A DNA stretch of 64,000 nucleotides from Bog-375 sp049587755 (lineage in GTDB: Bacteria > Acidobacteriota > Terriglobia > Bryobacterales > Bryobacteraceae). Within the stretch, counting starts at the first letter, position 1. Every line of letters starts with the position of its first letter. The position numbers and the translations under genes are program-made. Below are positions 26,999 to 38,322 of the stretch, piece after piece. The stretch lies in the NCBI GenBank assembly GCA_049587755.1, contig JBAVEN010000049.1:1-64000 (forward strand), read 5' to 3'. The notes beneath the pieces were generated by a model. The model saw only the letters and a program-made list of their open reading frames with translations, was not told the DNA's origin and did no database searches.

Positions 26999-27487
26999 TT
27001 ATTGCTGCGCGTTCTTCCGGATGTCCGGTTCGAAAATAAAGCCGCCGATGGAACGCTGCGTGGTGCGCCTCCCGTTGCTGGTTACCATGACGGGGAGCGG
27101 GTTCACGACCGCCGTCCGCACTTCGTTGCCGTTGTCGACCACCACGATACGCAGGGTCAGAGTGGGCGAGCCGGGACTGCTCAGTTGCATGGTGCCGGTG
27201 CAGTCGGGGTTGAGGCTGTATGTTCCCGTACCTGGGCGATCCGGAGCGGTGTAACCGGAAATCGATCCGTGGATGTTGTCGGTCTGGGTCAAATTGCCAT
27301 CGCCGTCGAAGGTGGTCATGGCGACTCCCACCACCGTCTCAATCATGGTGGAGCCTGGGGCCGAAGGTCTCGTGCCGGTGGCTGTAAACCCATAGTCACC
27401 TTGCAGGGTGGCATTCGTACAAGTGACGTTGTCTTGCCCCCAAAGGGCAGTTGCGGTGAGCAGTAATACCGTAAATCCGGTCTTCAT
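26999..27487 (-). CDS. Small exported beta-rich protein of unknown function
   Basis: 162 residues. ATG 27487 has an excellent AGGAGGA 8 nt upstream. A signal peptide (MKTGFTVLLLTATALWGQ) precedes a domain with CTNATLQGDYGFTATG, MTTFDGDGNLTQTDNIHG, GTGTYSLNPDCTGTMQL and a C-terminal RRTTQRSIGGFIFEPD. The spaced Cys residues (CTN, DCTG), the DGDGN turn and GTY recur in small exported proteins of Acidobacteria and Proteobacteria with no assigned role. Probably a secreted, disulfide-bonded beta-barrel-like protein. Confidence 0.7.
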   Translation of the reverse strand: MKTGFTVLLLTATALWGQDNVTCTNATLQGDYGFTATGTRPSAPGSTMIETVVGVAMTTFDGDGNLTQTDNIHGSISGYTAPDRPGTGTYSLNPDCTGTMQLSSPGSPTLTLRIVVVDNGNEVRTAVVNPLPVMVTSNGRRTTQRSIGGFIFEPDIRKNAQQ

Positions 27488-27785
27488 TGGTTTTCTCCTC
27501 CTGTGTGAACGTTGTTTCGAGCTTTGCTGATCGTTGGCGGCTGCGCAGCTATGTCATGTTTCGGCATCTCCGCCAGCGCCGCCGGCAACGATCTAAAGGA
27601 AACTTACGCGACCCACGAGTTTATGTCGATGGTCTGCAGATTCGATGTCGCTTGAATGTTTATCCCCAGGCAACCAGCACAGAATCATTTAGTTGCGGCG
27701 CTATGTGTCCGGTTCTGGTGCATTTTGAACCAAGGCCCGCTTCCATCGGGATCGGGTGTTATAGTGCATATAAAGGATTCCGGCT

Positions 27786-29708
27786 ATGAGCGTCGCCGGG
27801 CGCAGACCTCACCCACTCCGCTTTGCCACCTTCGAGGTCGACGCCAGCTCCCGGGAGCTCTTCAAACAAGGCCGCAAAGTCAAGCTTCAGGAGCAGCCGT
27901 TCGAACTCCTTCTCGCCCTCCTGGAACGGCCCGGTGAGGTGTTGGCCCGGGAGGAGCTGAAGCAGCGGATCTGGCCGGATGACACGGTGGTGGATTTCGA
28001 TCGCGGACTCAACCGTGCCGTCAATCGCATCCGTGATGCACTGGGCGACTCTGCGGAGAACCCTCGCTTCGTCGAAACGCTCCCCAGGCGCGGCTACCGC
28101 TTCATCGCTCCAGTTCAGGAACTCGCCGTCATGGACGCCATGCCCGTAACGAACAGCCACACGGAAGGCGTCACACAGGAGTCTCCGGCCGGCCCAACGT
28201 CCAGCACGCGGGCCTTAGCCGGCAAGCGCACTCTGCTCGCGGCTGCTGCCGCCATGGCATTGGCCGCGGTTCTGTATTGGAACCCGGGAAATTGGCGAGA
28301 TCGCTTCACGACGGCGTCGCCAAGCCAGCAAGTCCGTTCGGTCGCCGTCTTACCGTTTGAGAACCTCTCGAACGACCCGACCCAGGAGTACTTCACGGAC
28401 GGAATCACGGATGAGCTCATCACCGACCTCGCCACACTGGAAGGCGTCCGCGTGATTTCGCGCACATCCGTGATGCCCTACAAAGGCAAGCGGCAGCCGC
28501 TTCCGGCCATCGCCAGCGCGCTCGGCGTGGATGCCGTGGTGGAAGGTTCGGTGGCCCGAGCGAACCAACGAGTGCGGATTACGGCTCAGTTGCTGTTGGC
28601 GCGCGAGGACCGCCATCTCTGGGCCGGCAGTTTTGAGCGGGACTTGGGGGACGTCCTCACCGTGCAGCGGGATATCGCGGCTATAATTGCCCAGCAGATT
28701 CGAGCCCGTGTTTCAGCGACGACCGTTTTGCGCCGGACCGCGATCGATCCCGCCGCGTATGACGACTATTTGCAGGGGCGCTTCTTCTGGAACCGAAGAA
28801 ACGTGCCCGACACCCTAACCGCCATCAGTTATTTCGAACGGGCCATCAGGATTGACCCGAGCGCGGCGGCCGCCTGGGCCGGGTTGGCCGACTGCTACAA
28901 CACACAGGCTGCTGAACAAGGGGCTCCCAGCCAGGAGGAGCTTTTCTCCATGGCTACTGCCGCCGCGGTGCGCGCCTTAGAGATCGATCCGAATCTCGGG
29001 CAGGCTCATGCTTCCCTCGGATACACATACCTCGTTCACGGCTGGGACTGGGCGGGCGCAAAGCGTGAGCTGGATCGGGCTGTCGAACTCAATCCCAATG
29101 ACGCGAGCGCCCACGACTGGCTGTCGCACTATTTCATAGCCATGCGGCAGTTTGATGCGTCTCTCGCCCACAGCAAGACCGCCTTGGAAATCGACCCTCT
29201 CAATCCCTTGCGGCGGGCGCATATGGTATGGCACCTCCTTTTGTCGCGCAGATACGAAGACGTCATCAGCCAGGGACAGCGGCTTCTCCAGGAAGCCCCA
29301 GCCCTCACCGGTGTTCTCAGTTTTCTTGGGAAGGCATATGAGCGGACGGGGATGCTGACTGACGCCATCGCAACGTTACAGAAAGCCGTCGATGCGGAGC
29401 ATGGCGACCCTGTAGCGTTAGGGGATCTCGGCCATGCATACGCTGTTGCCGGTCAACACGACAAAGCACAAGCCATACTGGAGCAACTTCTCGCCCGCTC
29501 ACAGCGCGGTTTCCTTTCTCCGGAGATCCTGGCAAACATTTATTGCGGGCTGGGTGACCGCGAGCGGGCCATGGACTGGCTGGAAAAAGCGTACGCGGCG
29601 CGGGCGCCGGGTCTGGTCTATGTCGGCGTTGATGCGGTGTACGATCCTCTACGTTCGGAAGCGCGATTCCAGGCGCTGCTTCACAAGATGCAACTGCCCG
29701 CCAAATAA
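27786..29708 (+). CDS. CadC-like winged-helix regulator with TolB-like and TPR domains
   Basis: 640 residues. Residues about 10-105 form an OmpR/CadC-type winged helix (PFELLLALLERPGEVLAREE; RGLNRAVNRIRDALGDSA; FVETLPRRGYRFIAPV). A transmembrane helix at about 150-168 (LLAAAAAMALAAVLYW) puts the rest in the periplasm. Residues about 180-310 resemble the TolB/FlgO-like domain of adenylate-cyclase-type regulators (SVAVLPFENLSNDPTQEYFT, DGITDELITDLATLEGVRVI). The C-terminus is a TPR array (AAAWAGLADCYNTQAAEQGA; AHASLGYTYLVHGWDWAGAK). This build is common in Acidobacteria and suggests a membrane-bound transcription factor responding to envelope signals. Target genes unknown. Confidence 0.85.
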   Translation: MSVAGRRPHPLRFATFEVDASSRELFKQGRKVKLQEQPFELLLALLERPGEVLAREELKQRIWPDDTVVDFDRGLNRAVNRIRDALGDSAENPRFVETLPRRGYRFIAPVQELAVMDAMPVTNSHTEGVTQESPAGPTSSTRALAGKRTLLAAAAAMALAAVLYWNPGNWRDRFTTASPSQQVRSVAVLPFENLSNDPTQEYFTDGITDELITDLATLEGVRVISRTSVMPYKGKRQPLPAIASALGVDAVVEGSVARANQRVRITAQLLLAREDRHLWAGSFERDLGDVLTVQRDIAAIIAQQIRARVSATTVLRRTAIDPAAYDDYLQGRFFWNRRNVPDTLTAISYFERAIRIDPSAAAAWAGLADCYNTQAAEQGAPSQEELFSMATAAAVRALEIDPNLGQAHASLGYTYLVHGWDWAGAKRELDRAVELNPNDASAHDWLSHYFIAMRQFDASLAHSKTALEIDPLNPLRRAHMVWHLLLSRRYEDVISQGQRLLQEAPALTGVLSFLGKAYERTGMLTDAIATLQKAVDAEHGDPVALGDLGHAYAVAGQHDKAQAILEQLLARSQRGFLSPEILANIYCGLGDRERAMDWLEKAYAARAPGLVYVGVDAVYDPLRSEARFQALLHKMQLPAK

Positions 29709-29745
29709 TCGCTACCCGGCAAATGGAGACGGCATCGTCCAGTCG

Positions 29746-29768
29746 CTTCCGATAAGGCGCGTTAACGC
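29746..29768 (-). repeat. Partial repeat family B
   Basis: CTTCCGATAAGGCGCGTTAA followed by CGC differs at only two positions from the core of the copy at 4776-4832. It sits in the intergenic region between the HTH-TPR gene and the broken histidine kinase. Confidence 0.5.
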
Positions 29769-29987
29769 TTCTATCAACAAAGCGATCAGTTGCAGGGAGA
29801 ATGCAAGCAAGACGCCTCAGACCGACGGTGCTTGAGGGCCGTGCGGCATCTCCGTGTTGCCATCTCACTGGCATCGATATCTGAAAAGGTGGCCCGAAGT
29901 GTTCGGGGTGGCGAAGGAGGACAATCAATGTGAGAATTAAAGCGCGGGGGGGGATTTACGCCCACGAGAGGTCCCAAGTACTTGGGG

Positions 29988-32161
29988 ATGTGGTCCGAGC
30001 TGGATCCGGACGCCCGACGCGCTTTGGCAAGCCAAGCCGAACAGGAGATTGCAGCCCGCTCGATGTCGGGAGCGCCGGTCTACTTCTTGGTCTCGGTGGC
30101 CATCGCGGTGTCCACGCCATATTACCGGGATCATCCCGGCACTGTTGTTGCGATCGCCTGTATCACTTTAGTCCTGGGTGCGTCGCGGATTCTGACCGCG
30201 CGACATCTGAAAAAGCATGTCGCCGACGCCGTGCCTGGAATGAAGGCGTTGTTGCTTGGGTCCATCTACGGCACATTTGCCGCCTGGGGACTGTTCTGTG
30301 CGTGGACGCTTCAACTATATGCGGGGCAATGGACGGCCATGTTTGTCCTCCTCAGCACCGCGGCATTCGCCGGGGGTGCCACCTCATCGCTAGCGCCGAA
30401 CCTGCCGCTAGCTTGGCGCTGCCTGACAATCATGGTCGGCCCGACCGTTGTATCCGCGGCTATCCTCGGTGATAGCCGCCACTGGGCGCTAGCGGGCCTA
30501 GCGCTCGTCTACTTGGGTTTCCTGCTCACCCAGACCCTACGCAACGGGCGCGCGTTTTGGACCGCGTGCATCGCCGCAGAAAGGGAGCGGATCCGTGGAT
30601 CGGCTGAACGTGTCCAGATTGAAAGAGAGCGCGCCAGCCTGGCAGCCGCCATCGCGCAGTCGGCCGAAGCCATCCTGATCACTGACCTAGATGGCAACAT
30701 CCAGTACTGCAATCCGGCGTTCGAGAGGATCTCGGGCTATGGGTACAAGGAGGTAGCCGGACGGAGCCCGCGGTTTCTGAAGTCAGGTAAACAAAGCAAA
30801 GAGTTTTACGACGAGCTCTGGGCAACCATCCGGAGCGGCAGTGTCTGGACAGGGCACTTCATCAATAGGAGAAAGGACGGTTCGCTGTTTGAGGAGGATG
30901 CGCCATATCGCCGATTCGGGACCCAGGTGGAGCACTGACCGGCTTCGTAGCGGCAAAGCGGGACGTGACCGAACGCGTCAGCTTGGAGAACCAGTTGAAG
31001 CAGGCGCAAAAACTGGAGAGCATCGGCCGGCTGGCTGGTGGGGTGGCTCACGATTTCAATAACCTGCTCACAGTCATCAACGGCTGGAGCGACATGGGCC
31101 TCGGACGGCTGCCGGAGGGCGATCCGACGCGGGAGTTGCTGATTGAGATCAGAAAGGCCGGCGAGCGGGCGGAGGGGCTGACCCGCCAACTCCTTGCATT
31201 CAGTCGAAGGCGGGTGATTGAGCCATCCGTGGTTAGCGTCAACGAATTGATTCTGGAATCGAGCAAAATGATGCGGCGGATAGTCGGTGAGCATATTGAC
31301 ATCGCCACGGATTTGGACCAGAAAGCGAGCCACGTCATGACCGACCCTGGCCAGTTCCACCAGGTGCTGATGAACCTAGTGGTGAACGCCCGCGACGCGA
31401 TGCCAACGGGCGGGCGCATCACGTTGCGGAGCTCGCAGCAGCAACTGGATCAGATTGCGGCCGCTTCCTTTCCAGACACGAAGCCGGGTCTCTATGCGGT
31501 GATTGAAGTCTCGGACACGGGCGTGGGGATGAGCGAGGATGTCCAGCAGCGAGTGTTCGACCCATTCTTCACCACTAAGCCGGAAGGGGCGGGCACCGGG
31601 CTCGGCCTTTCCATGGTGTACGGGATTGTGCGCCAATGCGGAGGATGGATCAAGGTGGAAAGCCAGCTAGGAATGGGTGCCACGTTCCGAGTTGGCCTTC
31701 CGTTGCTGGCACCGCCCGATTCAGGCGCACGGCCAGTGCAGCGACCGGCTACGGAATTGCGAGGGTCTGAGACGGTCTTGGTGGTGGAGGATCAGGACGA
31801 GGTGCGGAAGTTCGTGCTGGCGATCTTGGAGAGTTACGGCTATCGCACTTTGGAAGCGAGTTCAGGTGCCGCAGCCTTGCGGACCGTGGAAGACCATCGT
31901 GGGCCGATCCATCTCATGCTCACCGATGTGATCATGCCGGGGATGACTGGCAAGCAGTCGGCGGACCGGTTGAGACTGGTGCGCCCGCAGATGAAAGTGC
32001 TGTATATGTCAGGCTACACGGATGAGGTGATCTCGCGCGAGGGCGTGTTGGATGCCGGGATCGATTACATCGCGAAGCCGTTCACACCGGAAGCGCTGGC
32101 TCAGAAAATCAAGACCGTGCTCGGAAGAGGCGGGATGGCGAGTGCGTCGCCCGATCCGTAG
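29988..32161 (+). pseudogene. Hybrid sensor histidine kinase/response regulator split by a one-base deletion
   Basis: The first frame (29988-30938) encodes a membrane domain with several helices (residues about 25-190), a coiled linker and a PAS domain (SAEAILITDLDGNIQYCNPA through SLFEEDA). It then ends at TGA. The second frame continues the protein, with the kinase gene running to 32161: dimerisation box LESIGRLAGGVAHDFNNLLT (phospho-His), N box MNLVVNARDAMP, G boxes VSDTGVGMS and GTGLGLSMVYG, and a receiver domain (VLVVEDQDE; LMLTDVIMPGMTG; KPFTP). Inserting one base at about 30902 gives the expected PAS/PAC end, ATISPIRDPGGALTGFVAAK then RDVTER. ATG 29988 was chosen over TTG 29982. An isolated kinase/receiver half could still be made from GTG or ATG codons near 30965. 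Confidence 0.85.
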
Positions 32162-32203
32162 AATTCGGTCTCGAGAAGCTCGAACGCATCCGGACGCGCG
32201 TGT

Positions 32204-32380
32204 GGCCGCTACGTCATGCTGGCGGTAAGCGACACCGGCGTGGGCATGGACGAAGAGACGAGGAATCGGATCTTCGAGCCGTTCTTCACCACCAAGGGAA
32301 TCGGCAAAGGGACCGGGCTCGGGTTGTCGATGGTCCAGGGCATGCACCCTTATAAGGGCATTGTTGGACAATTTCAGTAG
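32204..32380 (+). pseudogene. Histidine kinase ATPase-domain fragment
   Basis: A 58-codon frame reads GRYVMLAVSDTGVGMDEETR, then FEPFFTTKGIGKGTGLGLSM and VQGM, then runs into unrelated sequence and stops. It holds the G1, F and G2 boxes of an HATPase_c domain but nothing else. It is not a copy of the adjacent kinase, since residues differ throughout (GMDEETRNRIFEP against GMSEDVQQRVFDP). It is the scrap of a second hybrid kinase. Confidence 0.8.
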
Positions 32381-32492
32381 AAACTGCGCCCGCCACCGTT
32401 TAGACACGGCGCGCTTGCCCGTGTGCTTCTCGTGGCAACATATTGCCTCCGGCCTTGCGTTGCGCTCAGCCGAATGCGATTATTCTCGTGGT

Positions 32493-35150
<2,658 letters not shown>

Positions 35151-35233
35151 CGAGAAGCGGGAACCTACTCCGCATGCCTGTTATCCCGTGGGGCCGATTG
35201 AGACCGTGGCCTGCGTCTTAAACAAAATATTCC

Positions 35234-35263
35234 TTGACACGTATATGCAGTTCAAGGTATATA
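35234..35263 (+). promoter_or_regulatory. Probable arsR promoter (TTGACA, TATATA), leaderless
   Basis: TTGACA (35234-35239) and TATATA (35258-35263) are separated by 18 bp. A start site about 7 bp after the -10 would fall on the GTG start codon at 35270. GTATAT occurs twice (35241-35246 and 35257-35262), a possible operator for the ArsR-type product. Confidence 0.65.
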
Positions 35264-35269
35264 CAGAGA

Positions 35270-35653
35270 GTGGAATCTGTCTTCGAAATCATTGCGGAGC
35301 CGAGCCGCCGCGCGATATTGGGCCTCCTGGTCTCGTCACAACAGTCGGTGGGGGAGATCGAGCGTCAGCTTCGTATGCCGCAGCCGGCCGTGTCAAAGCA
35401 CCTGCGAGTGCTGCGCGAGGCCGGTTTCGTGGAATCCACGGTGGACGCACAGCGCCGCCTCTACCGGCTGAAGCCTGAACCACTTCAGGAGGTGGATGCT
35501 TGGCTGGCTCCGTTCCGCCGGTTCTGGTCCGCTCACGTAGATGCTCTCGAACGCCACCTCGACCGCATGGATCAAGCCACACCAACGAAAAGGAAGACAA
35601 GGAAAAGAAGACGCGGACCAAACCGCGAACGTGACAAAGGAGAAACCAAATGA
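35270..35653 (+). CDS. ArsR-family transcriptional regulator
   Basis: 127 residues from GTG 35270 (ESVFEIIAEPSRRAILGLLV). A longer reading from TTG 35234 would start inside the -35 box. The winged helix spans about 5-90, with recognition helix LRMPQPAVSKHLRVLREAGF and wing VESTVDAQRRLYRL. No metal-binding Cys cluster is present, so it belongs to the non-metal group found with SRPBCC and VOC genes. The tail is Lys/Arg-rich (TPTKRKTRKRRRGPNRERD). The stop overlaps the next ATG (ATGA), indicating translational coupling. It probably represses its own operon. Confidence 0.85.
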   Translation: MESVFEIIAEPSRRAILGLLVSSQQSVGEIERQLRMPQPAVSKHLRVLREAGFVESTVDAQRRLYRLKPEPLQEVDAWLAPFRRFWSAHVDALERHLDRMDQATPTKRKTRKRRRGPNRERDKGETK

Positions 35654-36042
35654 AAATCAAAGTAACCAGCCTATACGTGGACGACCAGGAAAAGGCCCTG
35701 CGCTTCTATACGGAGGTACTGGGCTTTGCCAAGAAGGCCGATTTCAGCCAGGGCCCATTTCGCTGGCTGACCGTGGCCTCGCCCGAGGAGCCTGACGGCA
35801 CTCAACTGCAACTGGCGCTGAACGATAACCCCGCTGCCAAAGCGTATCAGCAGGCGATCTTTCAACAGGGCCAGCCCGCGGCTATGTTCAACACCGACGA
35901 CGTCAAGGGCGACTACGAGCGGATCAAGGCCCGCGGCGCCCAGTTCACGATGCCGCCCACCGGCGTGACCGGCGCGACCATTGCGATGCTGAACGACACC
36001 TGCGGCAACCTCATTCAGCTCACCCAACTGGCACGCTATTAA
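35650..36042 (+). CDS. VOC (glyoxalase/bleomycin-resistance fold) protein
   Basis: 130 residues with two beta-alpha-beta-beta-beta modules: IKVTSLYVDDQEKALRFYTE, VLGFAKKADFSQGPFRW, and a C-terminal half with AAMFNTDDVKGDYERIKARG and GNLIQLTQLARY. Typical metal-binding positions are only partly recognisable. Members include glyoxalases, dioxygenases and drug-binding proteins, and the substrate is unknown. It is coupled to arsR through ATGA and is the second gene of the operon. Confidence 0.85.
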   Translation: MKIKVTSLYVDDQEKALRFYTEVLGFAKKADFSQGPFRWLTVASPEEPDGTQLQLALNDNPAAKAYQQAIFQQGQPAAMFNTDDVKGDYERIKARGAQFTMPPTGVTGATIAMLNDTCGNLIQLTQLARY

Positions 36043-36170
36043 AGGCGACCGCTCAACAGGATGACAGGGCGGGCAGGCGCCATTTCTGCTGCGAGAAGAT
36101 AACCGGCAGTGGAAAGCGATTGGAAGGCTTTTTCGGTCGTGAAGTTTTAGACAAAGGAGATGGTTGCACT

Positions 36171-36662
36171 ATGAACCGGCGGATGTTTGCAATCTATGGT
36201 GGCCTGGCAGGCGCGGCCCTGCTGCTGTCGCCGGCCGTCTCGGCGGGCGACGAAAGGGAGGACGAGGAGAAAATGGAACACATGATCGACAGCCTGATGA
36301 TGTTCAGCATTGCTGTTAGCGACATGCCGAAGGCGAAAGCATTTTATTCGGACCAACTGGGCTTGAAGGTCTCATCGGACTCCCGCAGGGACGACCACAA
36401 TTGGTGGGTAGGGCTTGCCCTCCCTGAGGGTGGAACTTCTGTTATCCTCACCACCGCTCACGAAAACATGAAGCCCGGCACAATGAAGCTGTACTTTGCT
36501 ACTTCAGACGTTGCCGGAGCCCATAAGGAGCTCAGCGCAAAGGGCGCTAAGGTCAACGAAGTTCAAAACGACCTGTTCGGCCCGGGGTCCGGCGTGAAGT
36601 GGTTTAGTCTTGAGGACCCCGATGGCAATCAGGTCCTGCTGGTACAGCCTCGCGGTAAATAG
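36171..36662 (+). CDS. VOC-fold protein with N-terminal export signal
   Basis: 163 residues from ATG 36171. The first 26 residues look like a signal peptide (MFAIYGGLAGAALLLSPAVS followed by AGDERE). The VOC domain proper begins at Met 36273 (MIDSLMMFSIAVSDMPKAKA) and ends with FSLEDPDGNQVLLVQP. Between them is an acidic linker encoded by DNA that itself looks like a ribosome site (AGGGAGG and GAGGAGAAA right before ATG 36273). Thus both a secreted and a cytosolic form could be made, or the signal sequence was acquired upstream of an older start. Confidence 0.75.
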   Translation: MNRRMFAIYGGLAGAALLLSPAVSAGDEREDEEKMEHMIDSLMMFSIAVSDMPKAKAFYSDQLGLKVSSDSRRDDHNWWVGLALPEGGTSVILTTAHENMKPGTMKLYFATSDVAGAHKELSAKGAKVNEVQNDLFGPGSGVKWFSLEDPDGNQVLLVQPRGK

Positions 36663-36702
36663 CCGCGACCGTTTAAGCGGTTCGCCGACGAGTGGAGTCT
36701 CT

Positions 36703-37128
36703 ATGGCTGAGAACAAGACAAAGAATCCAACGAAGACCGCGAACCCGGCTGCGAAGAAGGCCGCCGCGCGCCCCGGCCCGCGCGCCGACAAGGCCGACGG
36801 CGAGGCCGCGGTGCTCGCGAAGATCGCCGCCATGCCGGCGCCCTACCGCGCCATGGGCGAGCGCCTCCACGCGCTCATCTTGCGCAGCGCTCCGGCGCTC
36901 CAGCCGGCCCCGTGGTATGGCATGCCGGCGTACGCGAAGGACGGCAAGACCGTCTGCTTCTTCCGCGCGGACAAGAAATACATGACGTTCGGCTTCACCC
37001 AGGAGGCGAACCTCACCCGCGAGGAGGGCGCGTCGGACCAGCTCATTGAATCCGCGTGGTACTTCACCGCGCTGGACGACGCGACCGAGGCCAAGCTCTC
37101 CGCCATCGTGCGCAAGGTCGCGGGCTGA
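36703..37128 (+). CDS. DUF1801 (YdhG-like) protein
   Basis: 141 residues from ATG 36703. A Lys/Ala/Pro-rich unstructured N-terminus (NPAAKKAAARPGPRADKADG) precedes the DUF1801 domain: MPAPYRAMGERLHALILRSA, LQPAPWYGMPAYAKDGKTVC, FFRADKKYMTFGFTQEANL and a C-terminal DDATEAKLSAIVRKV helix. The family includes the Bacillus FrataxiN-like Fra/YdhG group, and its biochemical role is poorly defined. It commonly sits near SRPBCC/AHSA1 and ArsR genes, as here. Confidence 0.8.
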   Translation: MAENKTKNPTKTANPAAKKAAARPGPRADKADGEAAVLAKIAAMPAPYRAMGERLHALILRSAPALQPAPWYGMPAYAKDGKTVCFFRADKKYMTFGFTQEANLTREEGASDQLIESAWYFTALDDATEAKLSAIVRKVAG

Positions 37129-37158
37129 CCAACGAAAAGGAAGCCAAGGAGAAAATAG

Positions 37159-37713
37159 ATGATCGATCGCGAGCAGTACACACCGGGTCCGGCCCGCGGA
37201 GCGCAGATACGCAAGGACGGAGAGAAGTGGACGCTCATTCTCGTCAGAGAACTGCGCCACTCGCCGGAAAAGGTCTGGCAGGCGCTAACCGACCCGGCGC
37301 ATCTGCGCGAGTGGGCGCCCTTCGTAGCCGATGGGAGCCTGGGTACGGCCGGAGCCACGGTGAATCTGACCTGGGTGGGAGCGCCCACGCCGATCGAAAC
37401 AACAGTGACGCGAGCTGAGGCTCCCGAGTTGCTTGAGCACGGCGATATCCGTTGGGAGCTCGAAGCCCTTGGCGGCGGCACGCGCCTGACGCTGTGGCAC
37501 AGCATCGATCGCCGCTTCATCTCGTGGGGCGCCGCGGGCTGGCACATTGCTTTCGATGTTCTGGATCGCCATCTCAGCGGAACTCCCATCGGTCGCATCG
37601 TCGGCGCCGAGGCGATGAAGTTCGAGGGTTGGCAGCGATTGAACGCCGAGTACGCCAAGCAGTTTGGTATTGAGACACCCAACTGGCCGCCTAGGGCGGC
37701 TCAAAAGTCGTGA
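37159..37713 (+). CDS. SRPBCC (AHSA1-like) protein
   Basis: 184 residues from ATG 37159, preceded by AAGGAGAAA. The START-like fold shows LRHSPEKVWQALTDPAHLRE, WAPFVADGSLG, and the C-terminal helix region (WGAAGWHIAFDVLDRHLSGT). AHSA1-like bacterial proteins bind hydrophobic ligands and usually share operons with an ArsR regulator. The C-terminus carries an extra WQRLNAEYAKQFGIETPNWP tail. The partners arsR, VOC and DUF1801 lie directly upstream. Confidence 0.85.
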   Translation: MIDREQYTPGPARGAQIRKDGEKWTLILVRELRHSPEKVWQALTDPAHLREWAPFVADGSLGTAGATVNLTWVGAPTPIETTVTRAEAPELLEHGDIRWELEALGGGTRLTLWHSIDRRFISWGAAGWHIAFDVLDRHLSGTPIGRIVGAEAMKFEGWQRLNAEYAKQFGIETPNWPPRAAQKS

Positions 37714-37761
37714 ATCGAGGGAACGCAAAGCAATGCACCGCGCAATCGAGAGGGGGTCGCA

Positions 37762-37980
37762 ATGAACTGGAGCAAATGGGTTCGGCAGATCCACCGCTGG
37801 CTGTCCATTGCCTTTACGCTGGGCGTCATCGTCAACTTCGTGGCCGTGGTACGGGGGAAATATACCGCCTGGGTGGGCCTCTTGGCGCTGCTCCCGCTCG
37901 CCTTGCTCCTGCTCACCGGTCTGTACTTGTTCGTGCTGCCGTATGTCACCAAGTGGGGCAGCGGGCGACGCACCGTCTGA
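37762..37980 (+). CDS. Small two-helix membrane protein
   Basis: 72 residues from ATG 37762 behind GAGGGGG. Two hydrophobic segments are visible (WLSIAFTLGVIVNFVAVV and LLALLPLALLLLTGLYLFVL). The start IHRWLSIAFTLGV recalls the first helix of PepSY-associated membrane proteins, but it is too short for that family. Last gene of the arsR operon. Role unknown. Confidence 0.6.
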   Translation: MNWSKWVRQIHRWLSIAFTLGVIVNFVAVVRGKYTAWVGLLALLPLALLLLTGLYLFVLPYVTKWGSGRRTV

Positions 37981-38322
37981 ACGTCCGGCCGGCCGACGAA
38001 AGGCCGCGTCGCCCACACACGAATGGCAAGGCGGACCGAGATGAAGATGGTTCGCGCGTCCGCCCTCTGGTGTGCTGAGTCATAAATTAACAGAAATAGC
38101 TTGGAGCGGCGCTGCGCTGGGAGTCCAACCAGCACTCGTCTTCGCCGGGCAGCAGCCCAATGTTACAGGGGCACCATTTTGAGGGTGCTATCTCCCACCT
38201 AACTTTGCGGGTAATGTGGAACCGTTAGTCTCCCCGCATGGTTGTTTGTAGAAACTTATAGAATAATGCGTGATTCACGTTACCATGTAATCAGTACTCT
38301 CATTACGTACAGAAACACTGCA
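37981..38322. other. Intergenic region
   Basis: No gene or RNA identified. The stretch 38240-38310 is clearly more AT-rich than its surroundings and may hold the promoter of the small ORF at 38323, but spaced -35/-10 boxes are not convincing. Confidence 0.35.

Noticed and set aside
38095..38180. tRNA-like stretch between the arsR operon and the small ORF
   Set aside because: Some stem potential, but no T-arm GTTCRANNC, no anticodon arm of the right size and no CCA context.
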